53,275 nucleotides of DNA, from positions 1-53,275 of the forward strand of contig JADDOW010000117.1 in the NCBI GenBank assembly GCA_016782225.1, read 5' to 3'. This stretch comes from Nitrososphaeraceae archaeon. GTDB lineage: Archaea; Thermoproteota; Nitrososphaeria; Nitrososphaerales; Nitrososphaeraceae. The notes beneath the pieces were generated by a model. It did no database searches. It worked only from the letters and a program-made list of their open reading frames with translations, and was not told the origin of the DNA. This document shows positions 1 to 9,974 of the stretch, in pieces (positions within the stretch are counted from its first letter, which is position 1; every line of letters begins with the position of its first letter). A program made the translations under genes and the position numbers.

Positions 1-63
1 GGCTCTGAAGGCGGTGGCGGCTCTGAAGGCGGTGGCGGCTCTGAAGGCGGTGGCGAAAACTAA
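1..63 (+). CDS. C-terminal tail of a Gly-rich repeat protein (partial)
   Basis: Frame 1 is open from the left edge to a TAA at 61-63. It reads three perfect copies of the hexapeptide GSEGGG, then Glu-Asn-stop. At DNA level this is an exact 18-bp unit repeated three times, much more GC-rich than the surrounding sequence. It can only be the end of a gene that starts outside the window; the nature of the main protein is unknown. A flexible Gly/Ser/Glu tail is common on secreted or surface proteins. The unit resembles, but is not identical to, the GGGSE linker of filamentous phage pIII. Confidence 0.6.
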   Translation, partial: GSEGGGGSEGGGGSEGGGEN

Positions 64-783
64 AACAACTAGATCTTATCCTTCAAACCAAAAACAAAGA
101 TATGTAAAAACCTCACATATCCTCAATCCAGTTTTATATATTTGATTGAGTAAACCGATTTAAAATTAAAATGGGCTTTCCATCCTGTGACAATATTCAT
201 TTACACACTATGAGTTTATGGAACCTCCAATCCTATCCTACAACCATCTTAGAAAGTATTATGGAGACTGTTTCTATGGAAGTGACGATTCAATGTATTT
301 TATTTATAATCGTTTTTTTCTATAGGTATGTAAAAAGGATTTGCAGGTCAGATAGTTTTCTTTTATTGGTCATCTGATCACATCATTACTTTGCAAGTAG
401 ACCAGTCATTGTTTTATGGCAAAGAGGCAAAGATGGACTTGGACAACAACCTTATTTTTTATAATTAATATCCACGATAGCCTTACTTATTTGAGAGCCT
501 AAGAATCCCCCATTTTCAACGATATTGAATTTTGTTATCGCATTGATTGATGAAATCGGTTCATATTATTGTAGGACTTTTTCTTCGGTGCCACTAATAC
601 AAATTTGCTATATGAAATTTAAAACAATAGAACCCCTTTACCACAAGAAATTTAATCCCGCTCAGTCCACCAAATAGCATCAGGCAAAAATGCCCGTGAA
701 CCCACTTAGCAAAAATACAATATCGGTATTTGATGTTGGGCAACAATAAGAATTGAAGGAATCACTACATTATCCATATCCGG
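64..783. other. gene-free AT-rich stretch
   Basis: No convincing gene. A 68-codon open frame at 171-377 on the plus strand has no recognisable features and looks like chance. The part next to 783 is the downstream side of the decayed threonine dehydratase. Confidence 0.5.
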
Positions 784-2012
784 TCACATAATTCTAAAAT
801 TAATGTTTTGTTTATTGAATAAATCAATTAACAAATCTGATTGATCCCTATTTTCAAGCTCCAGGCTCAAATAAACACCGGCAGTTCCTGCGGGTATGTT
901 TGAACTAAGCCTATCATGTACAACCTCCACAATGTTCACATGGGCTTTAGAAATCTCATCCACAATGTTTTTCAAGGCTCCTGGTTTGTCTGGCAAATCC
1001 ACAAATATCTTTAGCAGTCGCCCCGTTTGCATCAATCCCTTTGCAACCACCTATCCCAAAAGATACATGTCAACATTGCCACCGGAAATTATGGAAACAA
1101 TGTTTTTATCTCTGTTTTTGGTCTTCTTGCCGTTTTCATCAGATATTAGGTATGCAAGGGATGCAGCCCCCGCAGGCTCTGCTATGATTTTGGACCTTTC
1201 CATTAACAAAAACATTGTCTTTACAATGGATAAATCATCAACCAAAACAATGTCATCCACGTATTTTTTTACCATCTCAAAGGTTAATTTACCTGGGGTT
1301 TAATGGAAATTCCATCTGCAATTGTGTATCCATTTGAGTTTGGTTATTTTGTCCTCCTGTATCGATTTTTTCATTGTAGGATAGGCGGCAGACTCAACCC
1401 CTATTATTTTCACATCAGGTTTAATGGATTTAAACACCAATGCGATTCCGGCAATCAAGCCACCACCCCCAATAGGTACGCAGACTTCGTCAATGTTTTT
1501 TAGGTCTTCCAATATCTCCAGGCCGATTGTACCCGACCTGCGATAACATCTGGATCCTCAAATGCCGGTATTAATGTCTTGTTTTCCTTTTCAGCCATTT
1601 CTCCAATGGATGTGGATGTTTCATCATAGTCCTTTCCCTGCAATATCACTTTAGCCCCATAGGATTTGGTGGCGGCTATCTTGGATGAGGATGCACTGTA
1701 TGGCATTGCTATGGTGCAGGAATGTTGTTCATTGAAGAGGCATAGGCAACTCGCTGAGCGTGGTTGCCAGCAGATGCTACTATCACCCCGTTTTTCTTTA
1801 AATTGTCAGGAAGGTTGTTTATCTTATTGATGGCCCCCTGACTTTGAAGGATCCAGTCTTTTGAAGGCACTCTAGTTTTAAGTATATGTTGATTCCACAA
1901 ATATTGGAAAAAGTGGCGGATTTTATCATCTCTATTTTCCGGATATTTGATTGTGACATAATTCTTTGAGCTTCCTTTATGTTGTTTAAATCTACCGTGA
2001 AAGTTTTTTTTT
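784..2012 (-). pseudogene. ilvA: threonine dehydratase (threonine ammonia-lyase), decayed
   Basis: The minus strand reads almost the whole of a PLP-dependent threonine dehydratase in pieces. They are an N-terminal part with the PLP-lysine region (LQKTGSFK), a middle with GKDYDE and EDPDVIAG, a glycine-rich PLP-phosphate loop (PIGGGGLIAGIA), the EPAGAASLAYL stretch, and a C-terminal ACT domain (about 784-1050). The pieces lie in different frames. I place one-base deletions near 1834 (G run), 1718, 1537 and 1300, an indel near 1338, and an in-frame TAG at 1051-1053 just before the ACT domain. The enzyme would deaminate threonine to 2-oxobutanoate for isoleucine synthesis; this copy cannot make it. 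No start codon is visible at the 5' end. Several lesions of two kinds argue for real decay rather than read errors. Confidence 0.9.
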
Positions 2013-2892
2013 ACGAGATAGAAAAAGACTTGTAGTTTATTTAAATTTAGTTATTGTATCATCATCAAGTCTGTTGATTCTAGCGTAATTAAAATCGTTT
2101 ATCATTAATCACTGTAAACGCTACTATTCTTAGATAGGAATTCATAAAATGCCGAAAGGAAAACTGTAACCTATGTCCGCACGGGCTTACCCCCACACCT
2201 ATTGGAAAGACAAAACAAAAGATAATGACAATCAAAACAAATTGAAAAAGAAATATCTTGGTTTTATTGATCATAGACAGTCATTAGCGGGCTCGATGGT
2301 TTCAACTGCATTTTCGCCACTAAAAAAGGACTCGCAGATTATAATTCACATATGGTATAAAAGTTCATCTTTTAAAAAAAAGTCAAATCAAAAAGCACAA
2401 TCACGGTTTCCCTAAATTAGGCAGACCAATTTATAATGTTAATTTGATTATCAACCCTGTTATACACAAGTCTGTGTTGTGGTGGTTGATAAAGTCCTGT
2501 GTGGATATGCCTGTTGGAGAGATTGGAAAAGTGGGATATTCTTTTAGAAAATTTACTGCAGAGCTAACGTTTTGGGCAACAATATTGTTAGAAAAGATTT
2601 TGAGTTTACTTAATTCTTTATATGCTAATCAATTATGTAAATATAATTGGAATTGATAATAACTGTTTATTCCCAATCTTAATAAGAGGTCTAGAAGGAA
2701 TTTGTTCCGTCAATCCCATTTAGGTTTTAAATAAAAACTTGATTTTGCTTAATGAACCATCAAAAAAATTGATTTCTATAAACTGTATTTAGATGTTCTT
2801 TTTTTGTATATCATGAAACAGAACATCATCATTTTATGAAAGTTATGTGATATTTCAAAGCAGTTAAATAATGTGTTCAATAGTGATTATTA
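2013..2892. other. intergenic, no supported gene
   Basis: AT-rich. Open frames at 2173-2415 and 2444-2656 (TTG start, preceded by a TATA-like tttataatg) are unrecognised and lack convincing composition. The second is the better candidate for a small gene, but I would not annotate it. Confidence 0.4.
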
Positions 2893-3156
2893 ATGTCATC
2901 GTCATCACCAAATCAATCAAACAAAGATGAAAATACTCGGCTTGAGAATTCTACTTATAATGTTTTAGTGGCAATAGGTAAAGAAGCAGACTTTTTGTAT
3001 TCCACTATTGATAAATACATAGAGGATGCAGAAAGAGACGGAAGAGAGCATTTGGTAGAGCTCTGGAATGAAATGAAAAAAGACAAACAAAAGCACTTGA
3101 GCATGCTAAGGCAGGCCTTGGAAAAAGAAGCAAAAGAAGAAAAAATAGGCCAATAA
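2893..3156 (+). CDS. small hypothetical helical protein
   Basis: An 87-residue protein with a polar Ser/Asn-rich first 18 residues, then a continuous amphipathic, charged helical region (EADFLYSTIDKYIEDAERDG) rich in Glu, Lys and Asp to the end. Its composition is clearly protein-like. ATG start after an AT-rich leader. The helical H/E-rich pattern (REHLVELWNEMKKDKQKHL) is reminiscent of one hairpin of ferritin-like proteins, but the length allows only two helices, so no function is assigned. It stands alone between spacers. Confidence 0.7.
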   Translation: MSSSSPNQSNKDENTRLENSTYNVLVAIGKEADFLYSTIDKYIEDAERDGREHLVELWNEMKKDKQKHLSMLRQALEKEAKEEKIGQ

Positions 3157-3354
3157 TACACAACAATATAAGACAGAAAGATATAGATCATCTTTTGTTT
3201 CTCTAAAGCAATCAATCTGTTATTATCATGGTATCCAAACCAACGTATTCATATGAATAACGGTTTAATTGTGTACTATGAATAAATACAGGATTCCCTA
3301 AATTTACAATTGCAAGACTATAGATAACAATAAAAATAAATAGTCATACAGTAA

Positions 3355-3600
3355 TTACTCAATAAGAGTAACAGTATTTTGAAATATTAATTGAATAATA
3401 TTAAAACATCCCTGTTTTTCAGGACATTTCTTTTCCAATTCATTTATAATTTTATTCACATCTTCTTTTGCATTTGCCTGTTTTAAATTTTTTTTAATGA
3501 TTCTTCTTTTCGCTCATCGCCCTCTTTAGATTGTGGGGAACCAAAATAATGATGGCAATGCAACCTTTCAATATTTTCACCAATAATGCCTATTTTTAAT
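3355..3600 (-). CDS. candidate small protein without ATG start (possible remnant)
   Basis: The minus strand is open from about 3600 to a TAA at 3355-3357 and reads like a real protein: a HCHHYFGSPQ segment, then a Lys/Glu-rich helix and a Cys pair (KKCPEKQGC). No ATG or GTG exists in this frame; a TTG at 3563 would give 69 residues starting just before HCHH. It may be the remains of a larger gene whose 5' end was lost, since the region immediately upstream has coding character on the other strand. Function unknown. Confidence 0.4.
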
Positions 3601-3682
3601 TCACAATAAACCAGATAACAATAATCAAGAAAAAGGAAAAGAAGAAAAACAACAAAACAGTGGCGGACTGCATTTTTTCTTT

Positions 3683-4009
3683 GTGTTTATATGTATATCC
3701 ATAATTATATGTTGTTTAACAAAATCCATCATAAGTGACCAAAACGAAAATACAATAAATGAGCAAAACAATATCCCAGGGCAGCAAAAAGAGGTCAATG
3801 TTAAAGACTATCCATATGCGTCAGAATTGGAAAACTTGTTGAAGGATATAGAGTATCCCGCAGACAAAAACAAAATATTGAATTTTGTTAAAAGTATTGG
3901 CAACACTGACGAAAACATAATGGAGTTGTTGGAAAAAACAGAAGAAGACAAACAGTTTAATAATTCGTCAGAGGTTGTCAGTGCGACAGGGCTGGCTAAA
4001 AGGCAGTAG
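3683..4009 (+). CDS. DUF2795-family protein
   Basis: The C-terminal half (about residues 43-105) matches DUF2795: YPYASELENLLKDIEYPADK, a helix with NTDENIMELLEK, then SEVVSATG near the end. Members are small proteins of unknown role. The N-terminus is odd. The only start is GTG, and it precedes a hydrophobic, Cys-containing stretch that is untypical of the family. The same frame is open further upstream and reads an Asn/Gln/Lys-rich sequence (NNNQEKGKEEKQQNSGG) with no start codon. The original start may therefore have been disrupted. DUF2795 assignment fairly sure; start unsure. Confidence 0.7.
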   Translation: MFICISIIICCLTKSIISDQNENTINEQNNIPGQQKEVNVKDYPYASELENLLKDIEYPADKNKILNFVKSIGNTDENIMELLEKTEEDKQFNNSSEVVSATGLAKRQ

Positions 4010-4096
4010 ATAAACCCATCAAATGATGAACTAAGCTAATTTTCTTCCTTCCTATTTTATATCTATTTAAATGATGTTATTTAATGTAGGTTACAT

Positions 4097-4207
4097 ATGT
4101 GCTTTGATTATGAAATTCTCGAAAAAGCAGATCAGAAAAAGACCTTAGAAAAAAAACTGCAACAACCAGAATTAGAAAGAGCAGAAGAAAGACCAATAAC
4201 TGCTTGA
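4097..4207 (+). CDS. 36-residue charged small protein
   Basis: Short ATG-TGA frame encoding MCFDYEILEKADQKKTLEKK followed by a Gln/Glu/Arg-rich helix ending in RPITA. The strongly polar, helix-forming composition is very unlike translated spacer DNA here. It lies 87 bp after the DUF2795 gene on the same strand. No known family recognised. Confidence 0.5.
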   Translation: MCFDYEILEKADQKKTLEKKLQQPELERAEERPITA

Positions 4208-4261
4208 TCTTTAACTTTTCTTTTTTTTAATAATAAATACGGAATACACTTTATTGAAAAG

Positions 4262-4411
4262 ATGATTTCATGCATACAACTCAAGAAAACCAATAATAAG
4301 TGTATGGAAAGCACAAAACAATTCATTAGCCATATGATGCAAATATTTGAGGAGAAGTCTCATAAGAAATTTATTCATGCCTCCTACTCACGATCATACT
4401 TATTTTCATAA
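4262..4411 (+). CDS. candidate 49-residue small protein
   Basis: ATG at 4262 to TAA at 4409. The sequence has Cys, His and Met-rich helical character (ESTKQFISHMMQIFEEKSHK) and could be a genuine small gene in line with the two upstream ones. No family recognised and no clear promoter, so it is only a candidate. Confidence 0.3.
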   Translation: MISCIQLKKTNNKCMESTKQFISHMMQIFEEKSHKKFIHASYSRSYLFS

Positions 4412-4741
4412 TAATTTTTAGCAAAAATTTTTTTAGAATTTTCTTCCGCTTAGACCATCGACAATTATTAGAAAGGATTCGGCAGGTTTTATGTTTGGAA
4501 AACCAAATTGTTAACAAAAAATAGGCAATTTAGATCCAAAACAAAATCAACAGGTTAACAAATTTGCTAGCATAACATAAACTGACAATAGGGAAAAGCG
4601 GCAGATTTGTAAACAAACCCAGATTTTTGTTAACACGACTGTTTTCAATGCTAACATTTTAAACAGAGTCTTTATCATATGAAAAAGGAAAGGAAATTCA
4701 TTTCTATTGATACTAGTTTAATATCGAATTTTGAATTTGTT

Positions 4742-5355
4742 CTAGGTATAATTTGCGTGATTTATTGATTGTGGAAGACAAAGCAACACACTAAAATTGT
4801 AATATAGTTTACCTGCAAAATCGTTTTTTTCTTCTAGTTTCTCTTTCATACTAACATCGCCTATTAATATTGCTCCATCAATGGAAACAACATCTCCCAT
4901 TTTTTTCAAAGCTTCAATTGGATATGGCATATCATGTATTGATTCAAAAGTCATCACTAAATCATACTTTTCTTTAAAGTTTGCTTTCTAGATCAGCGAC
5001 TGATGCAAAGATATTCTATTTTCTAATCCTTCATTATGAACATTTTTCTTAGCGTTATCTATAGATTGGGAATCTGCATCTATGGCATCCATTTTAGTCA
5101 GTGGAAAAGTTTTAGCTAATGAAATACTAGCCCAGCCATCGCCACAGCCTACATCAAGAACTCGGCCACCTTTTGATTTTAATTTATCAGCTATATCAGG
5201 CATAGATGAAATCCATTTTGCAACATCGTTTACAAACTTCCTCATTGTTAAGATGAAGTTTATTTAATAAATTGCAACCGAGTTTTCCAAAACTAATACG
5301 ATCTTGAATTTCTCCTACATTACCATTAAAAAAATAATCATAGAATACCCTAATT
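4742..5355 (-). pseudogene. class I SAM methyltransferase (Rv2258c-like), broken
   Basis: The core of a SAM-dependent methyltransferase is clear: GGRVLDVGCGDGWASISLAK (motif I, SAM binding), an acidic Asp pair (DAIDADS, motif II), then MTFESIHDMPYPIEALKKM. It is followed by a C-terminal FSVLLCLPQSI typical of the winged-helix plus methyltransferase subgroup. An in-frame TAG at 4988-4990 splits the fold after motif II. The 5' part (GNVGEIQDRISFGKLG) lies in another frame upstream of 5245. The C-terminus ends early compared with the family, by roughly 60 residues as I estimate. Substrate unknown. Confidence 0.75.
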
Positions 5356-5392
5356 CAGATTTCTAGAATAGAAAATACAGAGGAATATTGCC

Positions 5393-5605
5393 CTACAACC
5401 AAAAATTTGTAAAGATCGAGAGGTATATTTGCAATGAATTCTTTTTTTTTGTTCTCTCTCGACTAATTCCGTCTATAGGAAGAAACTCATTTAGATCACT
5501 AAAGCGGTTGTTAAAATGCTCTGTCCACCTGTTTTCTTTATCCAAATAATCTTGTTTATAGATAATAAAAAGTTTCATAGAACGGGTTTTTATGAGTAAC
5601 AACAA
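5393..5605 (-). CDS. hypothetical protein (uncertain)
   Basis: Up to 70 residues; an internal Met at residue 10 (MKLFIIYKQDYLDKENRWTE) is the likelier start. The sequence has a beta-strand start and a charged middle (RWTEHFNNRFSDLNEFLPID) that looks protein-like, but the C-terminus (TNFWL) looks like run-on, so it may be a 5' fragment of a lost gene. No family recognised. Confidence 0.3.
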   Translation of the reverse strand: MLLLIKTRSMKLFIIYKQDYLDKENRWTEHFNNRFSDLNEFLPIDGISRERTKKKNSLQIYLSIFTNFWL

Positions 5606-6065
5606 TAAAACAAAATAATCAGTTTTGACCTTGTAATGTGGATTTTAGATTGTTTAGCTTTAATATATATATTGTTTTATCCTCTTGTTAGTATCTTTAT
5701 TTTTGTAGGATCTGAAAATCCACTTAATTTGATTTATTTTATTTCTATGATTGTAGAAAAAAATCACAAATCATTTGTAGAGATTATGGATAATATTATG
5801 GATGTGGGTTGGAAATAGAATATCAAATATATCATTGACAGATTTTATTTTGTTGTAAATCGAATAATGAGTTTGTTTTACCATATTAAAATATAAAAAC
5901 CTCAGTATTTAGGGAACAATATTGTACGGTTATTAGAATAACCCCCCTTAATTTAATGAGAATAACAATATGTTTAGATATTGTTGTATAAAATAATCAA
6001 TCACAGTATATCATAAAATTTTTTATAGGATCTCCAACATATTGTATGTACTGAAATCAAATCAT
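5606..6065. other. intergenic, no supported gene
   Basis: AT-rich spacer between two minus-strand units. A 60-codon plus-strand frame at 5636-5818 is hydrophobic and unrecognised, probably chance. T-rich runs downstream of 6066 could serve as terminator for the gene on the right. Confidence 0.35.
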
Positions 6066-7262
6066 CTAACCAAAAGTAAATGTGTAGGCCTGAAATCCTT
6101 TTCCCTTGACATCGATTGTAAGCGAATGTGTTCCATCATATGATTGATGATTTGCAATATTGTACAATCGCGGACCATCGATTAAAAATTGAGACTCATT
6201 AACAGTGTCTACTCCTTTGGAACTGTTCGATAACAAAGAATTATTTTCATATACTGTTCCTTGACCTAGACCTCCTGCTACCAAGTTTACAGATTTTGCA
6301 GAATATGTCAATACAATCTTGCCAAACTCGCTTTGTAATTCCATATTGTCAGGATTGTTTTTCCATTCCCCTTCTAAATATATCGCATTAGGTTTAATGC
6401 TGGAATTGGAAGAAATGGCATATTCCATAACTTGTCCTGGCTGATAACCTTCTGGATTTCCTAATGACAAATGTTTGGATTCATAACCAAAATATAATTC
6501 GGGGGTTTTTATTTTTGAAAAGTCCACCGGTTGTGCAAGAAAACTGCTAATGTTATTAGAGTTTTCTAGAATTTTATTCGGGTATGATGTTGTATCGAGT
6601 TCTAGATTCTCTACACCCATTTTGGAGTTTCTTTCAGACAAAAGTGATTGAATTGTCATTTCTGTTTGATTATAGTCCCCTTCACCGATCTTATCGTATC
6701 TTATATAGCCTTGATCATCAACAAGGTACATTCTTGGCCAGTAATTGTTCTCATATGAATTCCAGGTCTTATAATCGTTATCTTGTATGATTGGATACTC
6801 TATACCGTATCTTTTTGCTGCATCCTCCACATTACCAATATCTTTTTCAAATTCAAATTCTGGCGTATGTACTCCAACTATCACTAAACCGTTATCTGAA
6901 TATTTTGTATTCCAGTCAATAAGATATGGAAGAGTTCTCAGAGAATTAATACAACTATAAGTCCAAAAATTGACAAGCACCACTTTTCCTTTTAGATTAT
7001 CTATTGTTATAGGCTGTTGACTGTTCTTGATGTTTAAGGTTCCTCCAGTACTTTCAAATTCAGGTGCCACTATAAATTGTGATTTATCAACTATTTTTTC
7101 ATCGCCGGATTCTGAAATCAATTTAAACTTTTGAGCACTTTTGCTATCGGATTCGATATTGGATATACTGAAAGATGGGTTTGTAAAATAAGGTATAAAA
7201 CCGAAAGTTATTGTGACTGTTAATGCAACTACAATCATTAAAGAAACAACCCCGTATCTCAT
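6066..7262 (-). CDS. membrane-anchored TlpA/DipZ-like thioredoxin-fold protein with CxxS site
   Basis: 398 residues: one N-terminal membrane anchor (about 5-25), a TlpA/DipZ-like thioredoxin domain (about 65-205) and a C-terminal beta-rich domain (about 250-398) like that of mycobacterial DipZ (EWKNNPDNMEL, TIDVKGKGFQAYTF). Family members normally have WTYTCINC; here the site is WTYSCINS, with Cys104 but Ser107 (codon TCT, one base from TGT). The cis-Pro region (NYWPRMYLVD) and VGVHTPEFEFEKD are present. The protein faces outward. It could be a monothiol isomerase- or peroxidase-like protein rather than a dithiol reductase; this is inference. It stands alone with a long spacer upstream. Confidence 0.88.
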   Translation of the reverse strand: MRYGVVSLMIVVALTVTITFGFIPYFTNPSFSISNIESDSKSAQKFKLISESGDEKIVDKSQFIVAPEFESTGGTLNIKNSQQPITIDNLKGKVVLVNFWTYSCINSLRTLPYLIDWNTKYSDNGLVIVGVHTPEFEFEKDIGNVEDAAKRYGIEYPIIQDNDYKTWNSYENNYWPRMYLVDDQGYIRYDKIGEGDYNQTEMTIQSLLSERNSKMGVENLELDTTSYPNKILENSNNISSFLAQPVDFSKIKTPELYFGYESKHLSLGNPEGYQPGQVMEYAISSNSSIKPNAIYLEGEWKNNPDNMELQSEFGKIVLTYSAKSVNLVAGGLGQGTVYENNSLLSNSSKGVDTVNESQFLIDGPRLYNIANHQSYDGTHSLTIDVKGKGFQAYTFTFG

Positions 7263-8390
7263 TTATGATTAGTTTTATTGTTTAATTGTTATTATCTGTT
7301 TCTTAGGGTAATAGAATCTGTTATTAAATTATTATCAATGATGGAAATAGGTTGTTGCAGAATTAGTCGATGAAACCGTTATACTAGTTGGCTATGAACC
7401 AGCATGTTTTTCCAATGGATCGCATATCATGTTCGTATTTGATTCTGTGCAGAAACTGGATATCGCTTGATAAAACAGTATAATAATCTTTAAGAGGTTC
7501 TTCTTAATTATGTGCCATAAAAATTAAAACTCGAAAAAACTTTTGTACACCTAATCTATTCTGTTCATTACTAAAGTCAATAACCCAAGTCGTAGATATA
7601 CATTATACGTTTTTCTAAATGAAGCGAGTATTAATCTTACTCATTTTTGTGCCTGTATATAGTATAATATTCAATTAATTATGCATAAATAAATTCAACT
7701 TATTTGTAATTTTAAGTATAGCAGCAGCAACAGCATCTTTGTTTGGAGGAAGGCATAACTAATGTATGATGAAGGTGTTCTGTTTCTGATATTCATACAA
7801 GAAATAGGGCATCTTCAATCTATAGATTTATCGCCAAGTGAACAGAGCCATAATCCATTATTAGAAGTATTATATCTAATGATTTTTGATCTAGTTATTT
7901 CCTTCATTCAACAATAAATTATTGTATTCATATCTCACTAAAACATATTCTTACATTGTTTTATTCATTTTCATCTTTTGGATACATAATCATTAATACA
8001 TTATATCCAATGGTCAACATTTTTGTGAAATGCTTTTGATTAGGGGATGGATGTTTTACATCTTTAAGATGAATATACAGATTTTTACTTGAAGTCATTA
8101 ATAATCATGCTAACCACTTTATGTTTATTACAAAAAAGTGCGTAATACATAGCTAATAGAAGAATCTTAATAGACACATATTTTTCTTCATAATATATCG
8201 TATTTTATAATCAATTCAATATTTTATGTATATTGTTATGGTGCGAAAAGCATTTGAAAATATAATTACCAGTTATTAGTAACACGTTTAAAATAAAACT
8301 TATAATATTAAACCCTTACAACTGTAAAACCATAATCCAAACAATTCTGGAAATGTTTTGTTATTGCCCTCTCATAGTTGGTTTCGGGAT
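7263..8390. other. 1.1 kb gene-free stretch
   Basis: Very AT-rich with scattered stops in all frames. A 51-codon frame at 7762-7917 (ATG, purine-rich ggaggaagg about 10 bases upstream) is the only candidate and is not recognised. Nothing else seen. Confidence 0.4.
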
Positions 8391-8972
8391 TCAATCGGAT
8401 AAGAGATTTTTTAATGGATCAATCATATTTGAGAATTCATTGTTTCTCTCAACCAACTTGTAGATAAACTTCTCAGACGGTAAAGAGCTGTGCTTTTTAA
8501 GATTGCACTTTCTGCAGGTTAAGACAAAGTTCCACAATTCATCTTCAAACACATATGACCGTGGAATAAAGTGATCAACATGAATCATTTGTTTTTCAGG
8601 GGATAATGTGTTATTGCAGTAGAGACACGTATCAAAATGCTTTAACATTGTTAGTTTAAAACTTTCCAAAGAGCCCCTGTAACGTTCACTGCGTTCTATT
8701 TTGGATATAAGCATGGGTAAACCAAGGTTTATTTTCTCAAGGAATTTTGCCCATTCGAATATGATTGCTTTGGATAAGAGTGAATGATTTTCCCTAAAGA
8801 ATTTGAGTGCTATTGAAAATAAAATTGTCATACTCATATTAAACAGTGAGACAAACAATCTTGAACAGGTATTTGAGAAAAAAATATTCCAGTATATTTT
8901 TAAATTAAAAAGCATTTTAATGATACTGAACCAAAAAACAAAACATTCAACAACAAGGCAATGATTTTTCAA
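8391..8972 (-). CDS. HNH endonuclease domain protein
   Basis: The C-terminal third is a zinc-bound HNH nuclease: CLYC (116-119), HVDHFIPRS (His131, Asp133, His134), LWNFVLTC (Asn148) and CRKCNLKKH (153-161). The first ~60 residues are hydrophobic and Cys-rich and may be run-on from spacer; the true start may be one of the internal Met codons (residues 46-48 or 87). Such standalone HNH proteins act as nicking or restriction nucleases or as remnants of mobile elements; no partner gene is adjacent. Confidence 0.8.
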   Translation of the reverse strand: MKNHCLVVECFVFWFSIIKMLFNLKIYWNIFFSNTCSRLFVSLFNMSMTILFSIALKFFRENHSLLSKAIIFEWAKFLEKINLGLPMLISKIERSERYRGSLESFKLTMLKHFDTCLYCNNTLSPEKQMIHVDHFIPRSYVFEDELWNFVLTCRKCNLKKHSSLPSEKFIYKLVERNNEFSNMIDPLKNLLSD

Positions 8973-9100
8973 ATATTATTTATTCTGAATTGCATGTGTT
9001 TCAAAGTATAAAAGAATTTATTTAAAAATCAAAGTTAGATTTAGAAATACAAAAGAGATTAATTTTAGATTTAGAGACTTTAAGAAACTATGATATCTAT

Positions 9101-9520
9101 ATGATAAGCCTTATCTTAAATAATAAAAAAAATCTAACAGATATTTTAAATAAAATAGATATTGCAACGTTGCAAAAATATGTTGCTGGCAGCTTATTGG
9201 CATTTAATTGTATAAGTAATTATATAAAAAATAATTATGATGATAAACAGAAATTATTTCAATTAATAAAATTACTTGAATACCATCTAGAACCCCTAAA
9301 AACATTCATCAGTTCTATTGAAATATTGATGGAAGAGTCTTTTGGGTCATATATACCTATAGAAGGGAACATTGGAATTGTTAACTCTTCGAGTTTTCAA
9401 ATAGATTTGAATAAGATGAAAATAGGACAGAAATATTTACTTAATTATAAAACGACACAATTCTTAGTAAAAAAAACTGAGAATTCAGATTTATCTATTT
9501 CGGAAGTTATAAAAAAATAA
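9101..9520 (+). CDS. hypothetical protein, first gene of a coupled pair
   Basis: 139 residues, Lys/Asn/Ile-rich, mostly helical (residues 8-90), ending in a short beta region (IGQKYLLNYKTTQFLVKKTE). No family recognised. Its TAA overlaps the ATG of the next frame (TAATG at 9518-9522), so the two were translationally coupled. A polar composition throughout and lack of signal peptide suggest a cytoplasmic protein. Confidence 0.6.
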   Translation: MISLILNNKKNLTDILNKIDIATLQKYVAGSLLAFNCISNYIKNNYDDKQKLFQLIKLLEYHLEPLKTFISSIEILMEESFGSYIPIEGNIGIVNSSSFQIDLNKMKIGQKYLLNYKTTQFLVKKTENSDLSISEVIKK

Positions 9521-9849
9521 TGAATCCTCTACCATACTTTTCTTTTAATACAGATTTTGGATTTAGTTAGAAAGAGTCAATAGAGGAATTCGATAGCAAG
9601 AATTTTTTACCATGTACTAATAAGATTGAATCAATTGGACGAATAAAACCTAGAAAATTTCTAATCAAATGTAATGGAAAAGGCGAATTTATTTAAGAGG
9701 AACTTATAAATTTTAATGATAAAATAAAAATATTATCTAAATTACGTGATAATGGAATTTTGTCAGAGGAGGAATTTGAAAAATATAAAGAAAAGGTTCT
9801 AAATAATATGAGTTATCCTTTTTCTCATTTTCATGCAGTTTCTTTTTAA
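9520..9849 (+). pseudogene. SHOCT-domain protein interrupted by two stops
   Basis: Starting at the ATG that overlaps the upstream stop, one frame runs 109 codons to TAA at 9847-9849 with no frameshift. It is interrupted by TAG (9568-9570, codon 17) and TAA (9694-9696, codon 59). The C-terminal part reads KLRDNGILSEEEFEKYKEKV, a clear SHOCT motif (short C-terminal oligomerisation helix pair). The unbroken frame and coupling indicate a recently lost second gene of a two-gene unit. Confidence 0.6.
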
Positions 9850-9974
9850 TCCTTTTTTCCCATTCTTCCTGCGTTAGTTTGAATATTCAAATCCATTGCC
9901 AATAAGCGTCCATATTTGTATGAGAGATAGAATAGCCTAATATTTGGTCTGATATTATATCACCAGATTCGAAA

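Noticed and set aside
1-54. Direct match to the M13 pIII linker (vector contamination)
   Set aside because: The repeat unit is GGGGSE in an exact 18-bp period, whereas pIII uses mostly 12- to 15-bp GGGSE units with varied codons, and the flanking DNA is ordinary AT-rich genomic sequence; kept only as a point to check.
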